A DNA stretch of 64,000 bases from positions 30,015,969 to 30,079,968 of the forward strand of contig OX463778.1 of the NCBI GenBank assembly GCA_949825025.1, in the 5' to 3' direction. A program made the translations under genes and the position numbers. The DNA comes from Siphlonurus alternatus. Taxonomy: Eukaryota; Arthropoda; Insecta; Ephemeroptera; Siphlonuridae. The notes beneath the pieces were generated by a model, which was not told the origin of the DNA, made no database searches, and saw only the letters and a list, made by a program, of their open reading frames with translations. Below are positions 37,332 through 48,518 of this stretch, one piece after another (the first letter of the stretch is position 1; every line of letters starts with the position of its first letter).

Positions 37332-39150
37332 TATTTTTGTTATTTATTTCATTTATTTTTTATTTTTATCTGTTGGTTGCAAGCAACTATACATAAGCAA
37401 ACCTTGCATATAAAATTTATGCTTGCACTTAATTTATTACGAACATATGTTTTAAATTTCTAAATCAATAAATCCTTTAAGAAACTATAAGCTTTTACAG
37501 CAAAATTGTATCATGTAATATCAGCTTCAGATTTACATAATTAATTAACTCAAAGTACAAATACAATTAAAAATTTATCACAATTTTTACTAAATAACAA
37601 TTTCTTAATTAATTAAGAACTTCATTTTTTTTAATATATAATAATGATACAACCGATTAAAAAAAAAGAAACATTTATTTATTTATTAATTAAGTTATGA
37701 AAAATGAAATCATGTTGTTCTCGAGTGTCCGATTTAACCCCTTAAGATTTTTTATTGTTATTATTGGGTAGCTAGTTTTGAATAGATTTAATTCTTTTTT
37801 TGTTGTGCCATTAGAAATACCTCAATTTTTTTATCTTTGATATTTTATCTTAAATGAGATTTTTTTTGGACTGCTTGAAACTTTAATGCAAGAGTGATTC
37901 TATTTTTTATAATATACACCAAGCGGATTTATTTGCAGGATTCTGTTTATCAACACTTGAGTTTCTTACAGGTTACCCTTTCCCCTCTTACTCCAACATT
38001 GTCTGGATGTTAAACAAATAATTTAAGGTTTAAATGTTATTTTAATTTTAAAAATTACATCTTTTAGTACAAATATCTATTTTTATGTTCTTCTTCTCAC
38101 CTACTTGGTTAATATTTAAATATTATTAAATAACATAAATTTTTAAAAGCACCTTTTTATTCATTATTATTAATTTATATAACCTTTGTTTTTTTTTTTT
38201 GTTTTTTTTTTTGTCTCATTATCCTTACAACAATTATAAATGCTGCATTTTAAAGAGAAAGAAAAGAAAAAAAATATTATAATTTTGGTAAAAAATAAGT
38301 TAATGGGGATGCTGTATAAATACATATTATTGGGACATTTCAATTCAATGTTGTATTGAAAGGTGCTATGAAAAAATGTTTTCTTGGACCCATTTTTTTT
38401 CCCCTCCCTTTTTCATTTATTTTGCTCTTTTTTATTAGCTTTGGCATTTCAGTGACCAATAAAAAGACAAGTTGCGTCTCCATCAGTTTCCAGCAGTGAG
38501 TGCATAATAATATTATATAAATGGATAACAATAATGTGTGTACACTGCTATGTATATACAGCAATACTTTGATACAAGAAGTTTATTATTATTAACCATT
38601 GCTGTAAGCTGTAATAAATTAAAGCAAGAGTTTGATGATTTAAAAAAAGAAAAAAAAAAAAAAAAAACATGAAATGCAGCATTGTAATTTTATGTTGTTG
38701 TTTGTGACTCTGACTCTGTAAAAATGTTAAAGCATGATTGATAGCCATGCTTTTTACAGTTTTTATCTTTTAAAAATTTGAAGTATTGTATTATGTTTAA
38801 TAGTTAGTTAATTTATTTTAAAAATGGCAGCTATAATGAATCATGTATGGTTTGTCTGCTCTCAACCTTAATATTTAAAAAAAGAAGAAAAAATGAAAGA
38901 AAAAAAAAAAGGCCACAAGAACAAATTTAATACTTGTTTGTATGGCTGGTGTATGCTTTTTATTATTATGCTAAGCTAGCTATAAGGAAATCTTGATTGA
39001 ATAATTGTATAGGAAATGCCTACCTGCTCTTTTGAAGGTGATTGATGTGTCTCAGATCTTGTATTACAATGGATATCAGAAATCTTATGCACATGTCAAC
39101 AATAAAAAGAAAATAAGTGATTAATAAATTGCATCTAAGTCAATGCATAT
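32875..39150 (+). other. ski 3' UTR, possibly very long, with polyadenylation signals
   Basis: AATAAA occurs at 33065-33070, about 190 bases past the stop, and would give a short 3' UTR. Further signals are scattered (near 34614, 36334 and 39101-39106). The 33.1-39.15 kb stretch is AT-rich, has no exon and is strikingly free of the MITEs that crowd the DNA from 39430 on, as expected if it were transcribed UTR. A hairpin at about 35304-35359 (AATTAATTTGGCTTGT ... ACAAGCCAAATTAATT) lies inside. The true 3' end is undetermined. Confidence 0.4.
33065..33070 (+). terminator. Proximal polyadenylation signal of ski
   Basis: Canonical AATAAA 190 bases after the stop codon, followed by A-rich and then T-rich sequence. 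Confidence 0.5.
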
Positions 39151-39429
39151 TGTTTTATGTTTTTTAAGTAAAAAAAGTGTTTATTAAATAGCTTTTAGGT
39201 AGGTATATTTCTAATATTTTCTGTTACATTATTCTTATAAATTGGTTACATTAATTTACTTCATTAATAATTATTAATATTATTATAAATTTAGAAATAG
39301 CAAATAAATAATAAAATATACACATTTAAATTTTTCCAATCATGTATTGTCCATTAACCTGTTAAATTATATATGATTTATATCATAAATTAATTTACCA
39401 TGCAAGTGGGCACTTTTCTTTAAAGCTAT

Positions 39430-39639
39430 TTAAGGGTAAGATAACGCCACCAATGTTAAAAAAAAATACCTCACAAAAATTCTGAGAAAAATTTAAAATG
39501 TTCTCCTCTACACCCCCTATCAGTAGCTAAAATATCATGTATACAAATACGATCTAGTTTTTGAGTTTCTTTCAGAATTTTTGTTGTGATTTTTTTTTTT
39601 TTTTTTTTTTTAACATTGGTGGCGTTATCTTACCCTTAA
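39430..39639. mobile_element. TTAA-flanked foldback element, family A1 (short copy)
   Basis: TTAA, then GGGTAAGATAACGCCACCAA, and the complement at the other end, closing with TTACCC and TTAA (39636-39639). The interior has GTTCTCCTCTACACCCCCTA and TCAGTAGCTAAAATATCA but lacks most of the right arm, so this copy is internally deleted. Its right TTAA is also the left TTAA of the next element. Confidence 0.75.
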
Positions 39640-40368
39640 AGGCCTTATGAACCTTTGCACAATATTAAGTACACGGTCAGCTTTGCTTCAGTGTGATTCG
39701 GCTGCATAAATTTTTTTGTTTCAGCAGCACAAATATCAGAGATAATAGCCGATGAAAAGGAACCTGTGACGTCACTCACGCTCATTCAGCGGCGACAAGA
39801 ATATAGGGAAATCCCTGCTAAAGATAGGTTCACTCCCGCTGCAACCACGGCCACAATTTGACTTCTGGAATTTTGAAACTTTACCAGGACAGTCTTGATT
39901 GTATTTTTCAAATAGCCTGAAAGATTTTTGATGACATTCATACAAACCGAGTTATTGCGGTAGAAAGAGGAGCAAAAATGTTGTATAGGAAAACAATGTT
40001 AAATTTTTGGCTTATCTTGCTACCGCAATAACTCGGTCTGTACACACGCCACCAAAAAAATTCTTTCAGTCTATTTGACAAATACTATATATCAAGACTG
40101 CCCTGGTAAAGTTTCAAAATTCCAGAAGTGAAATTGTGGCCGTGGTTGCAGCGGGAGTGAACCTATCTTTTGCAGAGATTTCCCTATATTGTCGCCGCTG
40201 AATGAGCGTGAGTGACGTCACAGGTGCTTCTTCATCGGCTATTATCTCTGATATTTGTGCTACTGAAACAAAAAAAAAAAAAAAAAAAAAAAAAATATGC
40301 AGCCGAATCACACTGAAGCAAAGCTAACCGTGTACTTAATACTGTGAAAAGGTTCATAAGGCCTTTAA
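39636..40368. mobile_element. TTAA-flanked foldback element, family D (733 bp, about 330-bp arms)
   Basis: TTAA, then AGGCCTTATGAACC; the far end is GGTTCATAAGGCCT then TTAA (40365-40368). The arms pair through TCAGTGTGATTCGGCTGCAT, GTGACGTCACTCACGCTCATT and TTCACTCCCGCTGCAACCA. A second palindrome sits at the centre (CCGCAATAACTCGGT). There is no protein. Each arm bears a CRE-like TGACGTCA. It abuts the preceding family A1 element, sharing one TTAA. Confidence 0.8.
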
Positions 40369-40804
40369 GATACTTTTAACATTCAATGCTAAATCCACAA
40401 TGGGCGATTTCAAAGCATGTTTTTGTTATATGTGTGTATAATATATTATATATATTATACACAACATATAATAGAAATAAAACTTCTCGTCGGGCCTTGC
40501 TTTTTCCGATTTGAGCACTTCTAGAAATGTTCAAATTTAAATGAGCAAAGTCCGAAATATTTGTTAATTTCGAGCTTTACTGAAATCGCTAATAAGGACA
40601 CACCTAGCTAGGTGTGCGTATTTTTTTCGGGCTTTGGTTCCAACTTCCAACATAATATATATATAATATATATCAGTGCTCGCTCAGTGGTACGTATATA
40701 TTAAGTTTGTCGAAATCAATTAAGATTATTCGTCTACTTAATTTTACATGATATTCTCTGTACGCCCAATAGTTATATTGCAAAACTGGGACTGTGTTTA
40801 TATA
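40369..40804. other. Unannotated intergenic spacer
   Basis: AT-rich, no gene seen. Contains a small palindromic ATATTATATATAATAT-type run near 40440 and 40660. Confidence 0.5.
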
Positions 40805-40829
40805 CCCTGCTCAAAAAAATTGCGCAAGA

Positions 40830-41290
40830 ACTTGACAAGAAATTGAGCAAGGTCTTGCGCCGAAAAGCGCAAGATCTTGCACAAGTACGTCCTCAAGATC
40901 TTGCAAGATCTTGCACAAGATCTTGTGCAAGATCTTGAAAGATCTTGCGCCAAACCGCGAGATCTTGCCCATCTACTGTTCGAAAAGCTCAAGAACTTGT
41001 GCAAGTCTATACCCAAGATCTTGCAAGATTTTTTTATCTTGTAAGATCTTATGCAAGATCTTGCGCTGATGGCACAAGATCTTGTTCAAGATTTCGCAAG
41101 TTCACGCTTCAGATCTTGCAAGATCGTGTACAAGATCTTTCAAGATCTTGCTCAAGTTCGTCCTCAAGATCTTGCAAGATCTTGAAAGATCTTGCGCCAA
41201 AAGAGCAAGATCTTGTGCACGATCTTGCAATATATTATGGGAGATCTTGCATGATCTTGAGGACATACTTGGGTAAGATCTTACCCACTA
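40830..41290. repeat. CAAGATCTTG palindrome array
   Basis: Dozens of overlapping CAAGATCTTG/GATCTTGCAAGATC copies in irregular spacing (about 10-20 bp) across 460 bp. Each copy contains the BglII palindrome AGATCT. The array can fold on itself at many registers. Confidence 0.85.
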
Positions 41291-42719
41291 ACTTGTCCAA
41301 GATATGGAAAGATCTTAAGATATTCCATAAGAAACTTGTAGGCAGAAAACTCAGAGGTCCCATTTTTATCATAAAACGTACTGGAAAAAATAAAGAGTTA
41401 GTTTTTCTTCTAAAATTCTGTATAAAAATAAAGTGTTAGTTTTTATTTTTATTATTATTTTTTTTTTGAAGTGAGAAGTATACTGGAAAAAATAAAATTA
41501 GTCAGTTATAGTTCTCGTTTTTATGCTGGTTTCATTACTAGAAAAATATTGATATAAATTTTTATATGAATTGAACATATTAATTGATCTTCCTGCTTCC
41601 TTTATTCCATCTCTCCGTTCAATAATACTCCCTTTGGCCACGTACGCATTGTAACCCGGAACCTGAAAAAAAAAAAAAAAACTCGCGTAAGATCTGGCTC
41701 AAGAATTTTGATCACAGGGCTATATTATTATGCATGATTAACAAATAATGCACAAGGAAAACTCTGCACAGCAATGTCAAAAGAAAAACTTACAACCACA
41801 ATATATGCATTTAAGCGTTAAAGTTATACAAAGACATACAAAGAAATAATGAATGTTATGGCCAGTATGCATACATTTCAGTAGTAGTATGCATACCTTT
41901 ATCAACATCATGCAAACCAAAATCAATGCTTTGCCGTTGATTTATGCATATAAATAACAGCAATGTTTTGTCGGTCTGGTACCTTGATCAGTAATCTCAT
42001 CATATTCCGCCGTTCCTTGGCGGTTTCGGCCATGTTTGCAAGCCATTCGGCAAACAGGAAGCAGATCCAGCCATCGAAATTTCATTAAAAAAACATAATT
42101 TTGTATGAGCTTAACAATATATTAAACAAAAACTACTATACATAAGTTTATGCTTACCTGGAACTGTGTAATAGCTAATAATTAACACAAATAAACACAA
42201 AATGAAGAAAATCTCCGGCTCCATGCAACTTCACCGAAACGTCATTTTTTCACAGCATTTTATAACGCATATCGTGTAGCATTTGTTTTTAGCGCGCAAT
42301 TTTGAAAACAAATCACAATTTACCGATCAAGCTGAAAATTTGTCTCCAGGGGTAAATTGACACACTGAATTTAATAATAGTGATTAAATTAACCCCCGAC
42401 TAACTATTAGGGGTGCTGCTACCCTATTAGTGTTAAATTATAAAAAATATGCAATTTGATTTATTTGATTATTAATTTGTGTAAAAAAAATGAGAACAGT
42501 CGAAAAAAAAAATTGACCAATTAAACCCGTGTTCACCCAAGGGGAGGTTTTCACCCTTGCGTGTACAAGTTTCCAAAATCACTATAATTTAAAGATTTAA
42601 ACGTTGATTTCCGAAGGAAAAAATCATAAAGCATACTGGTGATGTCAAAAAAATTACTGAAACACCGGCCCCTTTCCTCCGGGGGTGGTTTTAAAAATAA
42701 TCTTGTGGTACATAGGAAA

Positions 42720-43760
42720 TCACACGCAAGAATTTTTTCTTGTAAGATCTTGTTATGTAAGAAATAATTTCTTGAACAATTTTACACTAGCTCATGAAAC
42801 AATCTAACGAGAAATTTTTATCAATTTTGCAAGATTTTCTATTGTGCGTGAAATTTTTTCTTGTGCAATTCAGTTTGTTGCCAAAATATGAAATCTTACG
42901 TACGAAATGACTTCCTGAACAAGATTTCAAACACACGTAAGACGGTAACTAGCTAATGAAATAATCTTACGATAAATTAGAAGATTCGAACTGACGTGCA
43001 AGATTTAATTACCAACTTACGTGTAATTTTTTCTTGCGCAAGTAAGTCAATTTCTTGCCAAGATGTCAAATCTTAAGTAAGAGATGACTTCTTCAACAAG
43101 ATTTACAATACACGCAAGATTGTAAAACAGCTCAAGAACTTATCTTGCCTGAAATTTTGATCACACGCGCAATATTTTTCAACTTGCGTGGAATTTTTCC
43201 TGCGCAAGTCATTTTCTTGCCAAGATGTAAAGTCTTACGTAAGAAATGGCTTCTTGAACAAGATTTTCAACACACGCAAGAATATAAACCAGCTCAAGAA
43301 ATAATCTTGCTAGAAATTTCGATCACACGCGCAAGATTTTTTCTCTTGCGTGGAATTTATCTTGCGCAAGTCAATTTCTTGCCAAGATGTGAAATCTTAC
43401 GTAAGAAATGGCTTCTTGAACAAGATTTTCAACACACGCAAGATTGTAAAACAGCTCAAGAAATTATCTTGTTAGAAATTTCGATCACACGCGCAAGATT
43501 TTTTATCTTGCGTGGAATTTTTCTTGCGCATGTCAGTTTCTTGCCAAGATGTAAAATCTTACGTATGAAATTACTTCTTGAACAAGATTTTCAACATACG
43601 CAAGGAGGTATTTAGCTCAAGAAATAATCTTGCGAGAAATTCGATCACACGCGCAAGATGTAACATCTTGCGTGGAATTTGTTCTTGCGCAAGTCAGTTT
43701 CTTGCCAAGATTTTAAACCTTACGTAAGAAATGACTCCTTGAACAAGATTTCCAACTTGC
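42720..43760. repeat. Tandem array of about 160-bp units inside the foldback element
   Basis: Unit landmarks are GCTCAAGAAATAATCTTG, then GATCACACGCGCAAGA, CTTGCGTGGAATTT, AGTTTCTTGCCAAGATG, TCTTACGTAAGAAATG and CTTGAACAAGATTTTCAA. GCTCAAGAA anchors at about 43132, 43291, 43454 and 43614, so the period is about 160 bp. About six to seven units are present. The upstream ones (42720-43130) are more diverged. Short open frames here simply reflect the periodicity. Confidence 0.8.
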
Positions 43761-44414
43761 TCAAGATCTTACAAAATCAAAATTATCTTATTTACAAAAA
43801 AAAATCACATTTTTTAATCAAAAATTATTTGTAGAAGGATAACATGTATGCCAGACCACTTTTATACCATGTTTTGCCCCTTTCTTGGTCACTTTTTGTT
43901 TACCTTACAAGATCTTTTAAGATCTTACAAGAACTTGCGCAAATTTTTTGAGCAGGGTATATATATATATTATAAAAGTTATAATATATATATAAATACA
44001 GTCCCAGTTTTGCTATCCTCAAAATCGTTCCAGAGTGCACACCGGCATATTTATTTTGTATTTATAATATACATGATGATTATTTAACGCTTTAAAATTA
44101 TTGTTTTAACAAACAGAACAGCTACGCCGGCAGCCCGGAATAAAGTACATGCTGTCCCATCATGCGCATACCCCTCGGGACAGCCAGCCTGCCCCGAGAG
44201 ATATAATATATCTCTATGCGCATGTATTATATAATTATTATAATACCCAGTAAGCACAAGGTGTCAAAAATTTGTTAGACCAGCATTTTAAAGTGTTGGC
44301 ACATGCAGTACTGCTGGACCGACTGAGTTGTGTTTACTTTGCGGGTACATGTATATCAATAATATTATTATTGATATTATAATATTATTATAGATCTTAA
44401 ATATTACTCGCCTA

Positions 44415-44734
44415 ATGGAGTACCGACCTCAAAATTTTTTATTGCAGAAATGGATAGAGGGTGCAAAAATATGCTACTCTGATTTTTTTTCAGATTTTTC
44501 TGAGACCGGGAAGTATTTTTAAAAAATTATTGAAAGTCCTTTTTATGACGTCACGGGCGTTAATGTCCTATCCTTTTCATAAGAGAGGCGCCTCGTGACG
44601 TCATCAAAATAGACTTTCAATATTTTTTTAAAAATACTTCCCGGTCTCAGAAAAATCTGAAAAAATTCGGAGTAGCATATTTTTGCACCCTCTATCCATT
44701 TCTGCAATAAAAAATGTTGAGGTCGGTACTCCAT
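44415..44734. mobile_element. TGGAGTA MITE family B, copy 1 (320 bp)
   Basis: It begins ATGGAGTACCGACCTCAA and ends TTGAGGTCGGTACTCCAT. The arms pair over nearly the whole length (GCAGAAATGGATAGAGGGTG / CACCCTCTATCCATTTCTGC). It carries two TGACGTCAY sites at about 44546 and 44595 around an imperfect centre. No coding. Confidence 0.8.
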
Positions 44735-45338
44735 TTGCTGGCGGGCGCATATATGCAGCTGTGCGCAGCTAGCGCACTATATAGTATTATATTTATGTAT
44801 ATAGTTTGAAGAGATCGACAAAAAGATATGGATGCAGATTTGCAATTTTGGGAGCTAGCTATAGCTATAGCTAATTATATTATAGCTAGGTAAGAATTTT
44901 ATTCATCCCAAAGTACAGCCATGATCTCAAATTAAAAGTTCAATCACCACGGCCGGTCTACTATAATAGCGCGCCTCGAAGCCTAATAATTCTATTATAT
45001 AAGTTACAAGAACGATCAAGGTACGAGCAAATACGATCGATTCAATTTTGACCAATTTGTAATTTGTATAATAATATAATGTTGGCACCCAAAGCCGAAT
45101 TCGGCTCACCTATAGGGCCGAAAAAAATGCGCAATGCCCCTGCTGCCTGCAATGCCTATATATTATATGGCCCTGACTGGCCCCTAGCTTCCCAGTCCGA
45201 GCCTGTATATAATATATATAATATAAAATTATATAATATCTATATATATATATATATATATATATATAATCAGGTATACAAAATCGAGCTAGTTTAATTT
45301 TAAGTTATGAATTTTTATTGGCCTCATGGACCGGGAGA

Positions 45339-45657
45339 ATGGAGTATTGTCCTCAATTTTTTTTATTGCAGAAATGGATAGAGGGTGAAAAGTTATGCTA
45401 CCCTGATTTTTTTCCGATTTTTTAGAGCCTGGGAAGTATTTTTAAAAAATTATTGAAAGTCCTATTTGTGACGTCACGCGGCGTCAAGTCCTATCTTTTT
45501 CTTAAGGAGCGGCGTCTCGTGACGTCACAAAAAGAACTTTCAATAATTTTTTAAAAATAGTTTCCGGGCTCTAAAAAATCTGAAAAAAATCAGGGTAGCA
45601 TAACTTTGCACGCTCTATCCATTTCTGCAATAAAAAAAATTGAGGACAATACTCCAT
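45339..45657. mobile_element. TGGAGTA MITE family B, copy 2 (319 bp)
   Basis: It begins ATGGAGTATTGTCCTCAA and ends TTGAGGACAATACTCCAT. Same internal order as copy 1, including GCAGAAATGGATAGAGGGTG and two TGACGTCAC sites. The TIR tips differ between copies but remain complementary within each copy, meaning the two arms of one copy have changed together. Confidence 0.8.
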
Positions 45658-45671
45658 TAAACAATTAAATG

Positions 45672-45768
45672 GAACACCTGATATTTAAGCTATTGATAGG
45701 GGATGTATTTTAGAGGAGAACTCTCTGGGTCCCTCTGGGAGAACATTTTAATTTTACCTTAAAATAAT
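45672..45768. mobile_element. Degraded TTAA-family A1 right half
   Basis: CCTGATATTTAAGCTATTGA and TAGGGGATGT...AGAGGAGAAC, then GAGAACATTTTAATTTTACC before TTAA, resemble the right arm of family A1. The left arm is missing. Confidence 0.45.
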
Positions 45769-45799
45769 TTTACAACTAGAATACATAATATATATTATG

Positions 45800-46030
45800 G
45801 GATACAGGAAATCAGCCGAAAAGGAAATAAACCGAAAGGGAAATAAACCGAAAAGAAATAAACCGAAGAGGAAATGAACCGAAATTTAAAACGTCGTGGA
45901 GGGGGTTAGCTCCGCCTCAAAGAAAAGGCGCAGCTCATAAAAATGCTATTGGCAACATCGCACACCTATTTCGGTTGATTTCCCCTTTGATACATTTCTT
46001 TTCGATTCATTTCCTTTTCTACTTTCAATT
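45800..46030. mobile_element. Element ending in CCGAA short tandem repeats, copy 1
   Basis: The left side has about six units like AAACCGAAAGGGAAAT (45812-45880). The right side has their inverse (TTTCGGTTGATTTCCCC, TTTCGATTCATTTCC). The centre is GC-richer (GGAGGGGGTTAGCTCCGCC) and includes TTGGCAACATCG. Same architecture as 51166-51640. Confidence 0.55.
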
Positions 46031-46649
46031 TTTAACATTCCATTTAAATATTTTTGGTAACAGAATATTAACACATATATAATATATGTTTCTATTTATT
46101 TTATCATTTTATTTTTTCGGTCCATTTCCTTCCCTTTTCCTATATCTTCATTTTTGTAAAATTCTATACATGTGCATATTAATATTACATATGTATTAAC
46201 AATTTTACTGAAGACTCGTAACTTATTTGAACTAAAATTTAGAATTCGGTATATTTTTCTATTCTTTTCGTCAGTAAATTTAGATTAATTTCTTTTTCCA
46301 TTCTTTCTTTTTCAATTAATTTCCTCTCATAAGTTCATTTTATTTATTTCACATGTTATCATATTTATAATAGTTAGCGACTGAGGACATAATATATATA
46401 GACTTGATTGCTGCTTATTTTTAAATGAGACTCGGGAAGAGAGATACAGTTAGTCGCTACCTGCTCGCAGCAGAAAGAGGGGAGGGAGGAAGAGAATATT
46501 GGGCAAGATCGTGTTTGAAAATATAGGAACACTTGAGTGGGAAAAATACACTTATAGTTTTTTGGTGGCGAGTTTTTTTCTAAGAGTTCTACCGTGTACT
46601 GTTCCATATTCTTACAGTACTTAAACCTGATTTATTTTGTTTATTGCAG

Positions 46650-47048
46650 TTAAGGGTAAGATAACACGAACAATCGATTGTTGTAGTCCAATTTGATTTA
46701 CATGTAAACCTTATAGCAACCTCATAATGATTCTGGATTTTTTTTTGAGAGACAGTTTTTAGCACCAAAAAAATGTGAAAAAAATTTCAAAACAATCGGA
46801 CGATTTAATTTTTTAAAATTAATTTCTTAGTTTAGGTCTCCATGCATGGGAAAGCCCTATACTGAAAATTTAAAATATTAATTTAAAAAAATTGAATCGT
46901 CCGATTGTTTTGAAATTTTTTACACGTATTTTTGGTGCTAAGAACTGTCTCTCAAAAAAAAATTCCGAATTATTATGAGGTTGCTAAGGTTTACATGTTA
47001 ATCAAATGGGACTACAACAATCGATTGTTCGTGTTATCTTACCCTTAA
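46650..47048. mobile_element. TTAA-flanked foldback element, family A2 (399 bp)
   Basis: TTAA, then GGGTAAGATAACACGAACAA and TCGATTGTTGTAGTCC; inverse at the right, ending TTACCC and TTAA (47045-47048). The centre has TGGGAAAGCCCTATACTG. Shares its core with 13582-14012 but its tips with family A1, indicating tip exchange or convergent maintenance. Confidence 0.8.
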
Positions 47049-47265
47049 GTAAAAACCAAAGTCTATAGTATATAGCTTTTGGTAAAACCACTAAACACAA
47101 AATTCACTTTGTTTATTATATGCCAGCACAATATAATTATTTGCATTCTGGCGCACCTCGATCAGAGAGCTCCCTCTATTATACCAGGGGCATGACGCCG
47201 CATGACGTCAGCGCAATTCACTCTATAAGACTCGGATCATGTCTCTGTGCGTAGAAATTTTGGCT

Positions 47266-47266
47266 G

Positions 47267-47358
<92 letters not shown>

Positions 47359-47420
47359 TCATGTGGATGTACATAATACAACATAGAGACAAAAAACTTA
47401 TAAATACCTTAAAAATTAAA
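47266..47420 (-). mobile_element. (TTTA)n array plus retroposon 3' end, minus strand
   Basis: About 93 bp of (TTTA)n (47266-47359) followed by CATGTGGATGTACATAATAC and AACATAGAG, the same sequence that follows TTTA repeats at 23462-23540. Interpreted as a LINE/SINE 3' end whose AAAT tail has expanded. Confidence 0.6.
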
Positions 47421-47547
47421 CATGATACAATATTATACTGTATTAATGCACTTAGAATTATCAATAAAAATTTAAACAAACATTAATTAAAATACACATA
47501 AATCATGATAATACATCATAGTAGCATTAATCCACTATGTTATATTC

Positions 47548-47919
47548 TTAAGGTAGAGATAATACGGATCAGCTGGCCCAATGCTAAAAAAATCCCATTC
47601 ATAAAAATTATGAAAAAAATTTAAAATGTTCTCCTCTATATCCCCTATCAGTAGGTAAAATATCAGGTATAAAAAAACGAGCTAGTTTTTGAGTAACGAA
47701 TTTTTAAAGTTCTCTAATTTAACATGGAGGAATAGAAGTTCCATGTTAAATTAGTCAACTTTAAAAATTAATAACTCGAAAACTAGCTCGTTTTTGTACA
47801 CCTGATATTTTACCTACTGATAGGGGTGTAGAGGAGAACATTGTAATTTTTTTCATAATTTGTATGAATGGGATTTTTTTTAGCATTGAGCCAGCTGATC
47901 CGTGTTATCTCTATCTTAA
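47548..47919. mobile_element. TTAA-flanked foldback element, family A1 (372 bp)
   Basis: TTAA, then GGTAGAGATAATACGGATCA; inverse at the right ending TGATCCGTGTTATCTCTATC and TTAA (47916-47919). The arms share TGTTCTCCTCTATATCCCCT and ATCAGTAGGTAAAATATCAG. The central loop is TTAACATGGAGGAATAGAAG. Nearly the whole element is one hairpin. Confidence 0.8.
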
Positions 47920-48464
47920 GATTTAATTTCAAATGCAAAACCAACCAATATACAATAAAATAAAAATTAATTAAAAAAAAAATGTGCAATTTTGTTTTAT
48001 GAAACAATAAAAAATGTTATTTTTGATTATGTTTTTTAATAGTGCATGAAAATTTTATCCTATAGTTTTCTTTTACGCGCCACATTGCACGTGGTCCAGT
48101 TGCTTGTATACTTTTTTCAATTTCAACAAACTCATTTTTACTGATTAACAGATTAACTATAATACAAATTATGTGTTTTATTGAAATTTTACATGTAAAT
48201 TATATATAAAATAGCAGTGGTAAATTTATTTATATACATAAAAATATAAACAAAAAATTAAATTTATTTTGGAAAAATTGACCTGCTAAATTCATTCACT
48301 ATTTCAAAATAAAAAAATTCTATTATATATAGATTGTCCAACCAAATTATATTCCTTTGGCGTAGCTTTACCGTTAAAAAGTCCCCCCCCCCCTTTCCCT
48401 GAATAGCATAATTTTACTATAGTATTTTTGAATAGATTCATATTTGGAATAATTAATAAATATA

Positions 48465-48518
48465 GGCATACTTGACCAAAATGTGTCAATTACTCCAAAA
48501 TATCAACCAATCAATCAA
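48465..48518 (+). mobile_element. Retroposon 3' tail, copy 2
   Basis: GGCATACTTGACCAAAATGT and GTCAATTACTCCAAAATATC, followed by AACCAATCAATCAA, align with 11723-11785. No clear target duplication. Confidence 0.6.

Larger units (their letters stand above)
40805..43957. mobile_element. 3.15-kb foldback element with CAAGATCTTG arrays
   Basis: The left end CCCTGCTCAAAAAAATTGCG and the complement of the right end, CCCTGCTCAAAAAATTTGCG, are inverted and continue CAAG..CTTG. Both ends are bordered by TATA (40801-40804 and 43958-43961), a possible 4-bp target duplication or part of the repeat. The left 500 bp is packed with variants of GCAAGATCTTGC, a perfect palindrome. The right side, about 42700-43760, is a tandem array of about 160-bp units. 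The centre (41640-42690) is unique-looking and encodes nothing recognisable. I cannot assign a superfamily. Confidence 0.65.
43962..46649. other. Intergenic stretch with several MITE relics
   Basis: No gene. It contains two full TGGAGTA MITEs (44415-44734, 45339-45657), a short (AT)n at 45238-45268, a degraded TTAA-family fragment at about 45672-45768 and a CCGAA-repeat element at about 45800-46030. Otherwise AT-rich. Confidence 0.5.

Noticed and set aside
40945..41439. 164-codon frame rich in DLARSC repeats
   Set aside because: Translation of the CAAGATCTTG palindrome array.
43145..43615. 156-codon repetitive open frame with a 54-residue period
   Set aside because: It is the readout of the 160-bp tandem repeat inside the foldback element, with no conserved motif.
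42720..43760. CRISPR-like array
   Set aside because: The 160-bp units have no constant-repeat/variable-spacer pattern, and the host is an animal.
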